From positions 1-64,000 of IMG/VR virus record IMGVR_UViG_3300009702_000026: a stretch of DNA of 64,000 nucleotides. The stretch is one strand, 5' to 3'. The notes under the pieces were generated by a model, which had not been told where the DNA came from, ran no database searches, and saw only the letters and a program-made list of their open reading frames with translations. The DNA comes from a virus. The position numbers were made by a program, and so were the translations under genes. Shown here in pieces: positions 40,846 to 50,104 of the stretch. Each line of letters begins with the position of its first letter. Position 1 is the stretch's first letter.

Positions 40846-41144
40846 GAGGCGTCAACAGTGTGATCCTCTCGGGGAATGTGGGGAAGGTCAACTTCGGCAC
40901 GATGAACAGCGGCGCCGACGTGCTCTCGTTCACGGTCGCTTCCGACCGCTACGGCAACGGTGACAAGATCACAGTCTGGGTGAAGATCAACGTCTACGTC
41001 GAGAACCTGATTCGCATCTGCAAGTCGAAGCTGTCCAGGGGCGGCTACGTGATCGTTCAGGGCGAGCTGATGAACCGGGAGGGTCAGCACGGGGAGCTAA
41101 CAGAGGTACGGGCCCGTGAGGTCATTTTTGTAGGAGGTCGATGA
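40842..41144 (+). CDS. Single-stranded DNA-binding protein (OB fold)
   Basis: A 100-residue OB-fold protein: MRGVNSVILSGNVGK (first strand), then SFTVASDRYGNGDKITVWVKINVYVENL and LSRGGYVIVQGELM, matching bacterial SSB. It lacks the long acidic C-terminal tail of SSB, so it may act in tandem with the tail-bearing proteins. It is coupled to ruvC by ATGA. Confidence 0.85.
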   Translation: MRGVNSVILSGNVGKVNFGTMNSGADVLSFTVASDRYGNGDKITVWVKINVYVENLIRICKSKLSRGGYVIVQGELMNREGQHGELTEVRAREVIFVGGR

Positions 41145-41995
41145 TGAAGCAGCCGTATTTCATAGGGAATCTCAAGTTGAAGGACACGGACACTCCGGGC
41201 TCCGAGAACTGGAGCATCAAGGTCCGGCGTCGCGCACGCACGCTCATGAAGACCCTCGATGTCGGGTACATGGAGCTGGCCGAGATTCTCTACCTGGTCA
41301 ACGAGATGACCATCGATGGGGATCCGAGAAAGGCTGCGGTCTTCAACGCCTGGGGCTACGACACCTTTGCCGAGTGGGCTGAGGACGAGCTGAACCTCCA
41401 TCGTCGGAAGGCCGAGCGGCTGCGTCGCATCTTCTACGACATCAACCTGTTGGATCAGGACGGTCTCGAACCGAAGGTCCGCAAGCGGCTGATCGAGCTG
41501 GGATGGTCGAAGGTGCGAGACCTGCTTCGGGTTGTTAGCGTGAAGAATGCGGAGCAGTGGATCGATATGGGTGAAAATCTTAGCTATCCGGAGCTGATGG
41601 TCGCCATCGCCAAGGCGGTCGAGGAGGCCGAAAAGAAGAATCCCGGCGAGAAGGACCCGAAGCCTGCGCCCGTAAGTCTCCCCATAGACTTCAAGGACGT
41701 GAAGACCCTTTCCTTTCCTGTCTTCCCTGGTCAGAGGCAGACCATCAAGGATGCGCTGGTTCGCGCCCAGCAAGTGACGGGGTCGAAGATCCGCGGTCAC
41801 AACCTGGAGATGATCTGTACCGACTACCTTGCGACCAACGACTTCCGCCTCGCAGACGATCCGAAGTCCGCGCTTCGGTACCTCGCCAAGATCGAGAAGC
41901 TGACTCGGAAGAAACTCATCATCGTGGACCCCGAAACGCTCGACGTGGAGTACGGCATTGGCGTGCTTGAAGACATGGCGAAGGAGGAGGACTGA
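41141..41995 (+). CDS. Hypothetical protein, helical
   Basis: A 284-residue protein with an N-terminal helical domain (RARTLMKTLDVGYMELAEILYLVNEMTIDGDPRKAAVFNAWGYDTFAEWAEDELNLHRRKAERLRRIFYDIN) that looks like a DNA-binding helical bundle. A proline-rich linker separates it from a C-terminal alpha/beta part. Coupled to SSB by ATGA. Not recognised. Confidence 0.65.
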   Translation: MMKQPYFIGNLKLKDTDTPGSENWSIKVRRRARTLMKTLDVGYMELAEILYLVNEMTIDGDPRKAAVFNAWGYDTFAEWAEDELNLHRRKAERLRRIFYDINLLDQDGLEPKVRKRLIELGWSKVRDLLRVVSVKNAEQWIDMGENLSYPELMVAIAKAVEEAEKKNPGEKDPKPAPVSLPIDFKDVKTLSFPVFPGQRQTIKDALVRAQQVTGSKIRGHNLEMICTDYLATNDFRLADDPKSALRYLAKIEKLTRKKLIIVDPETLDVEYGIGVLEDMAKEED

Positions 41996-42234
41996 TGGCC
42001 GAAGGCATCACGATGCCGGTGCATCCGGACACGTTCCACAAGGACCTGGAGCACATGGCGGAGATCGTCATCAAGTGGCGCGACCGCGTGGGGAAGGAGG
42101 GCATCCCTGGGGTGGACCAGCCCGCGGCCGATGCGGAGCTGCGATACGACCGGTTCATCCGCGAGTTTACCGGGGAGCTGCTCTACGTCTCCGGTAAGGC
42201 CCAGAACATCGCCTTGATCCTGAGCGAACGGTGA
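41995..42234 (+). CDS. Small helical hypothetical protein
   Basis: A 79-residue protein from ATG 41995 (TGATG with the previous stop). Helical, slightly acidic (VHPDTFHKDLEHMAEIVIKWRDRVGKEG). Overlaps the start of the ParB-like gene. Not recognised. Confidence 0.65.
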   Translation: MAEGITMPVHPDTFHKDLEHMAEIVIKWRDRVGKEGIPGVDQPAADAELRYDRFIREFTGELLYVSGKAQNIALILSER

Positions 42235-43049
42235 ACGACCAGATCCCTATCGAGTACCGGCTCGTTGACGTCGACCTTCTGGAGAACAACTCTTGGAACC
42301 CGAACTCGATGGAGCAGGCCGACTTCGATCGCCTCATCGAGGAGATCAAGGACGTAGGCTTCCTCGACCCGGTAGCGGTGGTGGAGTTGGAGAACGGGCG
42401 CTACCGGCTCATCGGGGGAGAGCACCGAAGTGCGGCGGCGCGAGACCTGAAGATGGAGCAGGTTCCCGCGGTCGTGCTCCAGGGGGCGAAGTTCGCGACC
42501 GAGGAGCTACAGAAGCTCCTGACGGTTCGCTTCAACGTGCTCTCGGGCAAGACGAACCCGGAGAAGATGGCCTTGCTCTACAACGAGATGGCCAAGAAGC
42601 ACGGGGAGGACAAACTCCAACATCTCTTCGCGTTCACCGACAAGCACGGCTGGAAGAAGCTGGTCTCGCAGATCAAGCGCGGGCTCTCGAACGTGAAGCT
42701 GCCGAAGGAGCAGCGCGACAAGTTCGATGAGGAGGTCAAGGAGGCCAAGACCCTCCACGACCTGGAGAAGATCCTGAACAACATGTGGTCGAGCTACGGC
42801 GACACCATCGGTCAGTCGTTCATGATCTTCACCTTCGGGACCCGTGAGCACATCTACGTCGCGATGGACAAGCAGACACGCGATGCGGTCAAGAAGATCA
42901 CGAAGCACTGCAAGGCCGAGGGCAAGGACATCAACGCGGTGCTGGCTCCCGCGCTCCAGGCCCTCGGAGAGGTCCTCGCCAAGCGGACTTCCAAGGAGCC
43001 CGCCAAGAAGCCCACCGGGGTCAAGCAGGAAGATGCAGTCGAGTTCTAG
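42231..43049 (+). CDS. ParB-like N-terminal domain protein
   Basis: A 272-residue protein from GTG 42231. Residues ~1-90 have the ParB/Srx-like core: YRLVDVDLLENNSWNPN, DFDRLIEEIKDVGFLDPVAVVE, YRLIGGEHRSAAARDL (the GxHR box). Later residues are helical with no ParB HTH. Phage ParB-like proteins often act as nucleases or modulators. It ends DAVEF, an acidic-aromatic tip. Terminal gene before the giant protein. Confidence 0.82.
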   Translation: MNDQIPIEYRLVDVDLLENNSWNPNSMEQADFDRLIEEIKDVGFLDPVAVVELENGRYRLIGGEHRSAAARDLKMEQVPAVVLQGAKFATEELQKLLTVRFNVLSGKTNPEKMALLYNEMAKKHGEDKLQHLFAFTDKHGWKKLVSQIKRGLSNVKLPKEQRDKFDEEVKEAKTLHDLEKILNNMWSSYGDTIGQSFMIFTFGTREHIYVAMDKQTRDAVKKITKHCKAEGKDINAVLAPALQALGEVLAKRTSKEPAKKPTGVKQEDAVEF

Positions 43050-43058
43050 TCGTGGTAG

Positions 43059-43087
43059 CTGACTTTGGCCCCTCGGCGCAGTAAACT
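43059..43087 (+). promoter_or_regulatory. Promoter before the giant-protein gene
   Basis: CTGACT 43059-43064, 17 bases, TAAACT 43082-43087. The leader to ATG 43108 would be only about 14 bases, containing GAGGA; no clear hairpin. Confidence 0.5.
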
Positions 43088-43107
43088 CGTCGAGATCGAG
43101 GACCCGG

Positions 43108-46100
43108 ATGCTTCTTGAGCCCCATCGACCCTGGCGCCACCGCGCACTTATCCCGCTCGCCCTGACCGAGGCGGTCAAGACCGTCTACGTCGCCAAGTGG
43201 ACTGACAAGCGCGTCACGGTCTACGTGCCCGACGGCAAAGGGGGCGTGAAGAAGGTTGCGGTCGCCCATAAGAACCTCGGCAAGTATGCCCACAAGACGG
43301 TCGATCCCCCTCCCGGGCAGAAGCCTGTCGGCTTCGTTGCCGACCCCTCGAAGTACACGGGACCGAAGGACATTATCTCGGTTTCCGCGCCCAGCGCTGT
43401 ACCTACGAGCGCGCCCGCGCCTGCGAAGAAGGCGAAGTTCATCCCGGTCTTCGACTGGGGTGAGAAGTCGGTCTGGGTCTGGGTGAAGAAGTCCGGGGGT
43501 CAGCCGGTCCTGACGGAGATCCCGCACAAGAAGATCAAGGGGTACGCGAAGCGTCTTGGTTGGGTGACTCAGAAGGTCAAACTCGTAGGAAAGATCGACC
43601 CTACCAGCTACTCCGGGCCTGAGGACATCTACCCCCTCGACTGGGATCCGGGGGACGGGTCTCCTGGGTTCATTCCGACGGTGACCAACTCGATCTCCAC
43701 GGAGTTCGTTCCGGAGTACGAGGACGAGAAGGCGGTGCCAGCGGCCGAGCCGGAGCAGGTCGTGATCAAGCCGATCACGGACCCCAGTGTCCCGAAGCTG
43801 AACATCCCTGCCGAGTTTGAGACCCTGAGCAAGACGGACCCGAACGGGTTCCCGCAGGTCAAGCACAAGGGCTCCGGCTTGCACTACTCCGTGATCTCCT
43901 CGGGCTCTCTCGCGGTCTGGGACAAGGACGTAGGCAAGTACCTACCGATCAAGAAGACGAGTGGCGGTTGGGACTTCGACCACGACGCGCCGATCATCTC
44001 TCCCAAGACCTTGAAGAAGACCCAAGAGGTCGAGTCCGGCAAGTTCTCGGGCCCTCCGGACGACCCGAAGAAGGGCATCAAGCGCGACGGTGAGGACCCG
44101 AACGGCCTTCCCGCGTACAAGATCACAGACCCCGAGCCGTTCCCCGGAAGCGTTCCGGGCTCGATTGTCTATCTCCCTTCCGGGGAGTGGGCCTACCTGG
44201 ACGGCTCGACCTACTACACGCTGGAGTGGGAAGACGGCGAGTGGTGGGAGGGCGACGCGGAGTACTCCGCCTCCGCGGTCGCGAAGATGAAGCCGACTGT
44301 GCTGCCCAAGGGGTTCAAACTCCCTGGCGACGGCTACAAGGTCAAGACGGCCACGAAGGACTACGTCGTCGTCCTGACGCCCGACGGTGAGTCCATCAAG
44401 TGGGACGCCAAGCAGCACGCCTGGTTCCTCATGGACGAGCCCTGGAAGGAGTGGAGTCCACCGGTGCTCGGGAGTAAGCCGCAGCCCGTTCCGGGCACGG
44501 ACGTCCCGGATGGTGCCCCGACTCCCCCGCCCGGCTTTACGGTGACCAGCGGTCCGAACAAGGCGGGCGCGTGGCCGCTCAGCACGAAGGACTTCCACGA
44601 CGCCTCCAACTGGTTCCTCCTGCCCAACGGCAAGCTCGCCAAGTACGACGACTACAAGGGCACCTACGAGACCTACACCTACTCCGCGAAGGGCCTTGTG
44701 CTCGACAACGCCCCCGGGCTGACATCGGTCTCGGTGAAGATGCAGCAGTATTATCCGGAGCCGCTGCCGGTCCCTGACGGGTATCAGCTCGCAGGCTACG
44801 ACCTGAACGGGCTGCCACAGGTCAATCAGGGCAAGGGCACGAAGCTGGTCACACTGCTCCCGAACGGGATGACTGCGGTGTGGTCGCCCTCGAAGGAGGC
44901 GTACAAGACGCAGACTGGATCGAGCCTAACGCTCGGGCAGGTTCTCGTTGGGGACTTCGGATCGCTGTCCATTCCGAAGACCACGGTGGCCAAGGCTCCT
45001 GAGGAGGGCGCCTACGCGACGAAGTTCCTCGACAAACTCGACCCGAACGGGTTCCCGATGGTCGACGAGGTAGACCCCGATGATCCGGAGTCTCCCTACA
45101 CGGCCACAGACCTGACGCTGATGCCCGACCAGACAGTCGCGAGACTGTCCACAGCCGGGTACTACCTGCTGTACAAGTGGGATACGGACGAGGGGTACAT
45201 CCAGACCCACACCTCCCTCCCGGTGCAGGACGTGGAGCGCCTCCAGGCGTCCCTGGGGCTGACTGTCCAGGACTTCCGGTACCACAAGGTCGTGCAGGTC
45301 GGGGACGAGTCCTCTGTCGAAGCTGGGGGGCCTCCAGGGTTCGAGCTGCTCACTCCTACGCCCGAGCAGAAGGGGCTGATCCCCGCCAAAGCACTCGCAA
45401 CGGGTAAGACCTACTTCCTACTTCCCGGGAATCTCTCAGCTCTCTACGACGAATCGTTTGTCGCCATCGGGTTGTACCCCCTCTACCAGGTCGGGCCCGG
45501 TGGGAAACTCACACACCTCAACAAGAGTGCCACGATCGAGATGCTCCGTGCGATGACCCAGGGGTATGATCCCGAGCCCCCTGATCACACGAAGTACGTC
45601 CAAGGCTCGAAGGCGTTCGACAAGCACGGTTACCCCCATGTCGTCGACGTCGAGGGGGAGAGGCTGACCCTACTTCCGAATGGCGAGGTCGCGAAGTGGG
45701 ACAAGCCGACCAAGACCTATGAGATCTGGGCCTACGACTACGGGTTCGAGGGCTATTACCCTCGGCATCCTGAGAAGGCTTACACGCTGAAGCAGGTCGA
45801 GAAGTTGAAGCTGAAGAAGCTGAAAAACTTCAAGAGCGTGTCGCCCACCAAGATCCCCGAGCCGAAGGTGGCGCCACCATCGACCGCGGTCACCCCCGAA
45901 GAGCAGAAGGGGGTTCCAGTACCTACGGGGGCCAAGGACCTGAACGGCTACGCCGTCTACAAGTACGGCGATGGACAACCCTTTTCAAAGATCCCGATCG
46001 ATACGGGGTGGGGTACGTGGAAGTCTGATGTGGGCGCCTATGCGATCAGGTACTACAACCAGACCACTGATACGTTCAACACCCAGCACAAGGGCTTCTT

Positions 46101-49100
46101 CATCGCGTATTGGTACCCGGGGGATACTCAGTCGCACGCCGGGCTGAAGAAGGGTGTGAAGGGCATCCCGAAGTGGAAGTTCGTTCCGAGCGCCAAGAAG
46201 GACCCGCACGGCTACCCGATGGTCCACCTAGCGCTCAATGGCAAGCGGCATAGCACCTATGTGCAGCTTCCTACGGGAGATCTCGGCAGGTGGTCGACTG
46301 CCAACAAGGCGTATCTAATCCACACGATCGACAAGAACCCGATCCCTCCAGAGGCCATTCCGGTCTACAGCACGTCCGAGTTTTTCAAGCCTAAGATCGA
46401 CGTTGGGGGGTACAAGTACCCATTCGAGGTGAAGTGGAAGCTCCCGAAGGAGTGGAAGCCGAAGGAGAACGACGACCTGAGCGCGAAGGTGTATGGTTCC
46501 TGGAAGTACTCCAAGGGTACGACCACGGCGGAGCTGAAGCCGGATGGGGAGATCTACGTGACCTCAACCACCACCATCCCAGGGGTCCCGGAGCTATACG
46601 ACCCCACCATCGGCTTCTATATTTCTGTCTGGGATCCGATGGTGGGTTACCTCGAAACCCCCTTCACTCCGAAGAAGAAGGTTCCTCCGAAGCCGCTAGG
46701 TATCGATCCGAAGCAGGTCGAGAAGGATGCGGCGGCGGCCGACAAGCCCACAGGTAAGGGGGCTTCGCAGCTCATCGCCGACCTGGCCGGAAAGCTCCCC
46801 GACATCGACGCGCTCACCTACAAGGGTGATGGAGGGCATCTTGGGGGTGCGGGCCAGAAGAGCATCTTCGAGGATCCAACCACCGGCATGAAGTTCATCT
46901 TCAAGCCTGCACTGCCCAAGGGCGGGTCGAAGACCGAGGCCTTCCGCGCGCACGCTCAGGAGGCGTTCTCCGCGCTCGCTACGAGGGTGCGCGAAGACCA
47001 CATCCCGATCAAGACGGTTACCTACAAGGGCAAGTTGGGCACGCTCCAGCCGATGGTCGAGCTGGACGCGAAGCAGTCGGACCTGAAGAAGGCCGGCGGC
47101 ATGGCGCCCGAGCAGCTAACGCCTCAGCAACAGGAGGACGTTGGCACCGAGCACATGCTCTCGTGGCTGATGAGCCAGCACGACGACCACCGCGGGAACC
47201 TGCTCAAGACCAAGGATGGTCGGATCATCTCCGTCGACAAGGAGCAGGGCTGGAAGTACTTCGACTTCGACAAACTCGACGTCGACTTCCATCCGAATAG
47301 CAAGTACGGCGAAGAGGAGCCGTTCTACAACAAGTTCTGGCGTGCGTTCTCCACGGGGAAGATCGACTTCGACCCCATGACGCTCAGGAAGCCCCTCACG
47401 AAGATCGAGGACATGGCTTCGGAGGACTACCTGAAGACCCTCAACGGGTACGCGCAAGCCTCCTTCCCGGGTGATGAGGTGAAGCAGTACCGGTTCCGCC
47501 AGAAGGCCCTCAAGCGGAAGCTCCGTCTGCGCAAGGACTTCGAGGACTTCATCACGAAGCTCTTCGAGAAGCGCACGGGGAGCAAGGGGACGTTCAACTT
47601 CGAGGAGGGTTGGCTCTCGGAGGGGGACAAGCAGACCAAGAAGTACAAGACGATCACCATCGAGGCGAAGGACCTCATTCCGCCGCCCGGTCAGAAGTCC
47701 ACGCCGAAGACGGTGGAGGCCCAGCAAAAGTTCGGCATCGACATCCGTGTCTACCCCTACGAGTTTGTCGATCCCACTACGAAGCAGAAGACGGCCGACC
47801 CGACAAGGCTGACGCTAAAGATCCCCACGGGAGGGTCGAAGACGAAGTTCCTGGAGTTCTTGGATCAGCTCGGCCTGAAGCCGATCCCGTTCCCCAACGG
47901 CGAGGACACCCTTGTGGGCCAGGCGTATTTCATGGCGGCCGTCAACAGGGCGGAGTTCGAGAAGGCGTCCATCACGAAGAAGGTTCTCATCACGGGGGCG
48001 TTTGGTTCGACGCCCGCCAAGCCGCGCTACTGGCCAGAGCTGCCTGAGCCCGCAAAGATGAAGCCTACGCTGGAGAAGGACCTCAAGGAGCTGGACAGCA
48101 AGAAGCTGGGGCGCGAGGGGCACGCCATGCTCTCCGATGGTTCGGGAGTCGAAGGCCAGGCTGCGAAGGCGAAGCGGTGGAAGGACAAGAAAGGAGAGTT
48201 CTACTTCCTGACATTCAAGCTCAGGCCGAAGCTCTGGGAGAAGATCAAGTCATCCGGGAACACCACAAGCGCTTCGTACAAGTTTCACGAGGCTGACTAC
48301 GATCCGAAGAAGGACCTCTTTGTTGAGCAGCCATCTAGCAGCTCGTCAGACACCGGTTACGAGTGGCAGTACGAGGGGGTTGAGTGCTTCCTTGCAACGG
48401 GCAAGTACACGTACCGCGGTCAGGTCTACATGAAGATGCGAGGTGTTAGCAGCTCTCAGATCCTCTCCAAGGCCAAGGCTGCGCTCAACTATGCCACCAG
48501 CGGTGTAGGTGACGATGTCTTCCGAGATCCTACGCCCGAGGATCGAGAGGTCATGAAGATGATGCGTCTCCTCTGGGCGCTGAGGCCACAGACTGCCGAC
48601 AAACTCCCTGAGGAGGACCGGACGATTCCGAAGTTGAGGGCCCGACTCAAGAAGCTGGGAGCGCTTTCGGACCTGGGTAAGATCGAGGAGCAGGAGGTCT
48701 TCAAGGGTTATCACAGCCACGTGATCCCCGGCCGCTGGAAGGAGATGGAGGGCCTCCTCTTTGTCTGGAACGGTATTGGCTCGCAGGAAGCCGCGCTCTC
48801 GATCATGCGGTCCGGGCTCATGTCCATCCACGAGCGCAATCTGGCCGGTATAGCCCGGTTCGGTACCTCGTATTCCTCCGATGAGGGGACGGGTTCGGGT
48901 GACGGCTCGATCTGCCGTGTCGCGGTGAAGAAGGGGTCGTCACACTCCTTCAGCGGCCACCACGGGGCTGGTAAATATCAGGCGATCTTGCACCCGGACG
49001 TGATGGACCGTCTTGATCCCTATATGCACTCGACGGATCGGTTCGGGAACTGCGATCCTAACAATGGCAACTATGGCTCCGCTTGGCGCAACCGTAAGCC

Positions 49101-49356
49101 CGTGGATAAGACGGTCGCAAGCCTGAATAAGTCCTACTCGTCCGGGAATGAGATTTCCTTCCGGAAGGGTATTCACAAGTCCAAGATCGTCAGGATCACC
49201 TGTAGCTCGGAGGGTAACCGGAAGAGCCTGATCACGGCGGCCCGAGACGAGGGGTTTGAAGAGGTCAATGGTATCCCCATCGACGATTTTGTGGTGGTAG
49301 CCTCCAGCTTCGGAGATGCCTATAGTAGGTATGTGAAGCCTCTTCTGGGGGCTTAG
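43108..49356 (+). CDS. Giant multidomain protein: repeats, kinase-like domain, ART-like tail
   Basis: A 2082-residue protein, by far the largest here. Residues ~22-95 and ~110-180 are two related modules (V-x-x-W-x-x-K ... K-x-V-G ... Y-x-GP-x-DI). From ~240 to ~1170, about ten diverged repeats of ~85-100 residues share DPNG(F/Y)P, LLPNG and WD motifs. Residues ~1215-1440 form a kinase-like domain: GGHLGGAGQKSIFEDP, KFIFKPAL (lysine), SQHDDHRGNLL (catalytic loop), SVDKEQGW (metal aspartate). Residues ~1880-2082 (LFVWNGIGSQEAALSIMRSGL, SYSSDEGTGSGD) resemble PARP/ART enzymes. No signal peptide. A large virion-associated effector is plausible; position between modules gives no proof. Confidence 0.85.
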   Translation: MLLEPHRPWRHRALIPLALTEAVKTVYVAKWTDKRVTVYVPDGKGGVKKVAVAHKNLGKYAHKTVDPPPGQKPVGFVADPSKYTGPKDIISVSAPSAVPTSAPAPAKKAKFIPVFDWGEKSVWVWVKKSGGQPVLTEIPHKKIKGYAKRLGWVTQKVKLVGKIDPTSYSGPEDIYPLDWDPGDGSPGFIPTVTNSISTEFVPEYEDEKAVPAAEPEQVVIKPITDPSVPKLNIPAEFETLSKTDPNGFPQVKHKGSGLHYSVISSGSLAVWDKDVGKYLPIKKTSGGWDFDHDAPIISPKTLKKTQEVESGKFSGPPDDPKKGIKRDGEDPNGLPAYKITDPEPFPGSVPGSIVYLPSGEWAYLDGSTYYTLEWEDGEWWEGDAEYSASAVAKMKPTVLPKGFKLPGDGYKVKTATKDYVVVLTPDGESIKWDAKQHAWFLMDEPWKEWSPPVLGSKPQPVPGTDVPDGAPTPPPGFTVTSGPNKAGAWPLSTKDFHDASNWFLLPNGKLAKYDDYKGTYETYTYSAKGLVLDNAPGLTSVSVKMQQYYPEPLPVPDGYQLAGYDLNGLPQVNQGKGTKLVTLLPNGMTAVWSPSKEAYKTQTGSSLTLGQVLVGDFGSLSIPKTTVAKAPEEGAYATKFLDKLDPNGFPMVDEVDPDDPESPYTATDLTLMPDQTVARLSTAGYYLLYKWDTDEGYIQTHTSLPVQDVERLQASLGLTVQDFRYHKVVQVGDESSVEAGGPPGFELLTPTPEQKGLIPAKALATGKTYFLLPGNLSALYDESFVAIGLYPLYQVGPGGKLTHLNKSATIEMLRAMTQGYDPEPPDHTKYVQGSKAFDKHGYPHVVDVEGERLTLLPNGEVAKWDKPTKTYEIWAYDYGFEGYYPRHPEKAYTLKQVEKLKLKKLKNFKSVSPTKIPEPKVAPPSTAVTPEEQKGVPVPTGAKDLNGYAVYKYGDGQPFSKIPIDTGWGTWKSDVGAYAIRYYNQTTDTFNTQHKGFFIAYWYPGDTQSHAGLKKGVKGIPKWKFVPSAKKDPHGYPMVHLALNGKRHSTYVQLPTGDLGRWSTANKAYLIHTIDKNPIPPEAIPVYSTSEFFKPKIDVGGYKYPFEVKWKLPKEWKPKENDDLSAKVYGSWKYSKGTTTAELKPDGEIYVTSTTTIPGVPELYDPTIGFYISVWDPMVGYLETPFTPKKKVPPKPLGIDPKQVEKDAAAADKPTGKGASQLIADLAGKLPDIDALTYKGDGGHLGGAGQKSIFEDPTTGMKFIFKPALPKGGSKTEAFRAHAQEAFSALATRVREDHIPIKTVTYKGKLGTLQPMVELDAKQSDLKKAGGMAPEQLTPQQQEDVGTEHMLSWLMSQHDDHRGNLLKTKDGRIISVDKEQGWKYFDFDKLDVDFHPNSKYGEEEPFYNKFWRAFSTGKIDFDPMTLRKPLTKIEDMASEDYLKTLNGYAQASFPGDEVKQYRFRQKALKRKLRLRKDFEDFITKLFEKRTGSKGTFNFEEGWLSEGDKQTKKYKTITIEAKDLIPPPGQKSTPKTVEAQQKFGIDIRVYPYEFVDPTTKQKTADPTRLTLKIPTGGSKTKFLEFLDQLGLKPIPFPNGEDTLVGQAYFMAAVNRAEFEKASITKKVLITGAFGSTPAKPRYWPELPEPAKMKPTLEKDLKELDSKKLGREGHAMLSDGSGVEGQAAKAKRWKDKKGEFYFLTFKLRPKLWEKIKSSGNTTSASYKFHEADYDPKKDLFVEQPSSSSSDTGYEWQYEGVECFLATGKYTYRGQVYMKMRGVSSSQILSKAKAALNYATSGVGDDVFRDPTPEDREVMKMMRLLWALRPQTADKLPEEDRTIPKLRARLKKLGALSDLGKIEEQEVFKGYHSHVIPGRWKEMEGLLFVWNGIGSQEAALSIMRSGLMSIHERNLAGIARFGTSYSSDEGTGSGDGSICRVAVKKGSSHSFSGHHGAGKYQAILHPDVMDRLDPYMHSTDRFGNCDPNNGNYGSAWRNRKPVDKTVASLNKSYSSGNEISFRKGIHKSKIVRITCSSEGNRKSLITAARDEGFEEVNGIPIDDFVVVASSFGDAYSRYVKPLLGA

Positions 49357-49364
49357 GACCAAGA

Positions 49365-49736
49365 ATGAGTCTCGTTTTCAACCAGGTCTACTTGTTGACC
49401 AATCCTGCACTTCCACGTGAGGAGAGCTTCCACCTCATCGCGCTCGGCCCTCGCACGCGCATAGACGACTACGGGTCGATGCTTCAGGTCCTCACTAACG
49501 ACGGCATCGGGAGCCACGGGTTTAGGGTGCGGGAGACTCTACGCGACGAGATTCAAACTGGCGTGGTGGAGCTACGGGACGAGCACGACATCGTGTGGCG
49601 GTTCGAGCCTCTGACGGTGGAGGCGTTTCGACGTCTCGAAGGTTACCCTGAGTCCCTCCGCCGCTATGAGGAGGATGAGGACCTGCGGAGCTACTTTCGC
49701 GAGCAGCTCCTCCAAGATTGGTGGACGGAGACGTAG
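49365..49736 (+). CDS. Small hypothetical protein
   Basis: A 123-residue protein starting nine bases after the giant gene. Mixed alpha/beta (MSLVFNQVYLLTNPALPREESFHLIALGPRT), with an acidic helical end. Possibly a chaperone or immunity-like partner of the giant protein by position, but nothing in the sequence shows this. Confidence 0.65.
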   Translation: MSLVFNQVYLLTNPALPREESFHLIALGPRTRIDDYGSMLQVLTNDGIGSHGFRVRETLRDEIQTGVVELRDEHDIVWRFEPLTVEAFRRLEGYPESLRRYEEDEDLRSYFREQLLQDWWTET

Positions 49737-50030
49737 GTGCCTTCGGCTCTAGGTGTGCTTGCGTGTTGTGACGCTGACGAGACAGGGCTGGCGATTGTCC
49801 CCTCGGTCCGCGTGAGCGCCCGTGAGTTCGCCTTGATTCTCGCAGCCAACGGTGTGAGTGTCCGCCCTCTCGGACAGGGGTCGGCACAGGTGTGCGATTC
49901 CCAGGGTCGAAGGGCCCGCGTCGGAGGCGTAGTGATCATCGCGGCCAGGTCGTCGGAGGTCAGAAAGCTGAAGACGCACGCCCGGTTGTGCGGGGTCACG
50001 GTGATCCCTGTGCGTGTGGAGAGTCCTTGA
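49737..50030 (+). CDS. Small hypothetical protein
   Basis: A 97-residue protein from GTG 49737, directly abutting the previous TAG. Reads as strand-helix repeats (GLAIVPSVRVSAREFALILAANGVSVRPLG) like a small alpha/beta domain. Its 3' end overlaps promoter P9. Unrecognised. Confidence 0.55.
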   Translation: MPSALGVLACCDADETGLAIVPSVRVSAREFALILAANGVSVRPLGQGSAQVCDSQGRRARVGGVVIIAARSSEVRKLKTHARLCGVTVIPVRVESP

Positions 50031-50084
50031 TCGACGACCGATCTGTGGTACGGTGGGGCACACGTTGAGCGGTGACTCCGCTCA
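50027..50084 (+). promoter_or_regulatory. Promoter P9 with leader hairpin
   Basis: TTGATC 50027-50032, 16 bases, TACGGT 50049-50054. Perfect 7-bp hairpin 50066-50084 (TGAGCGG, loop TGACT, CCGCTCA), then AGGAG and ATG 50105. Confidence 0.85.
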
Positions 50085-50104
50085 TGGAACTAGGAGATGG
50101 ACAG

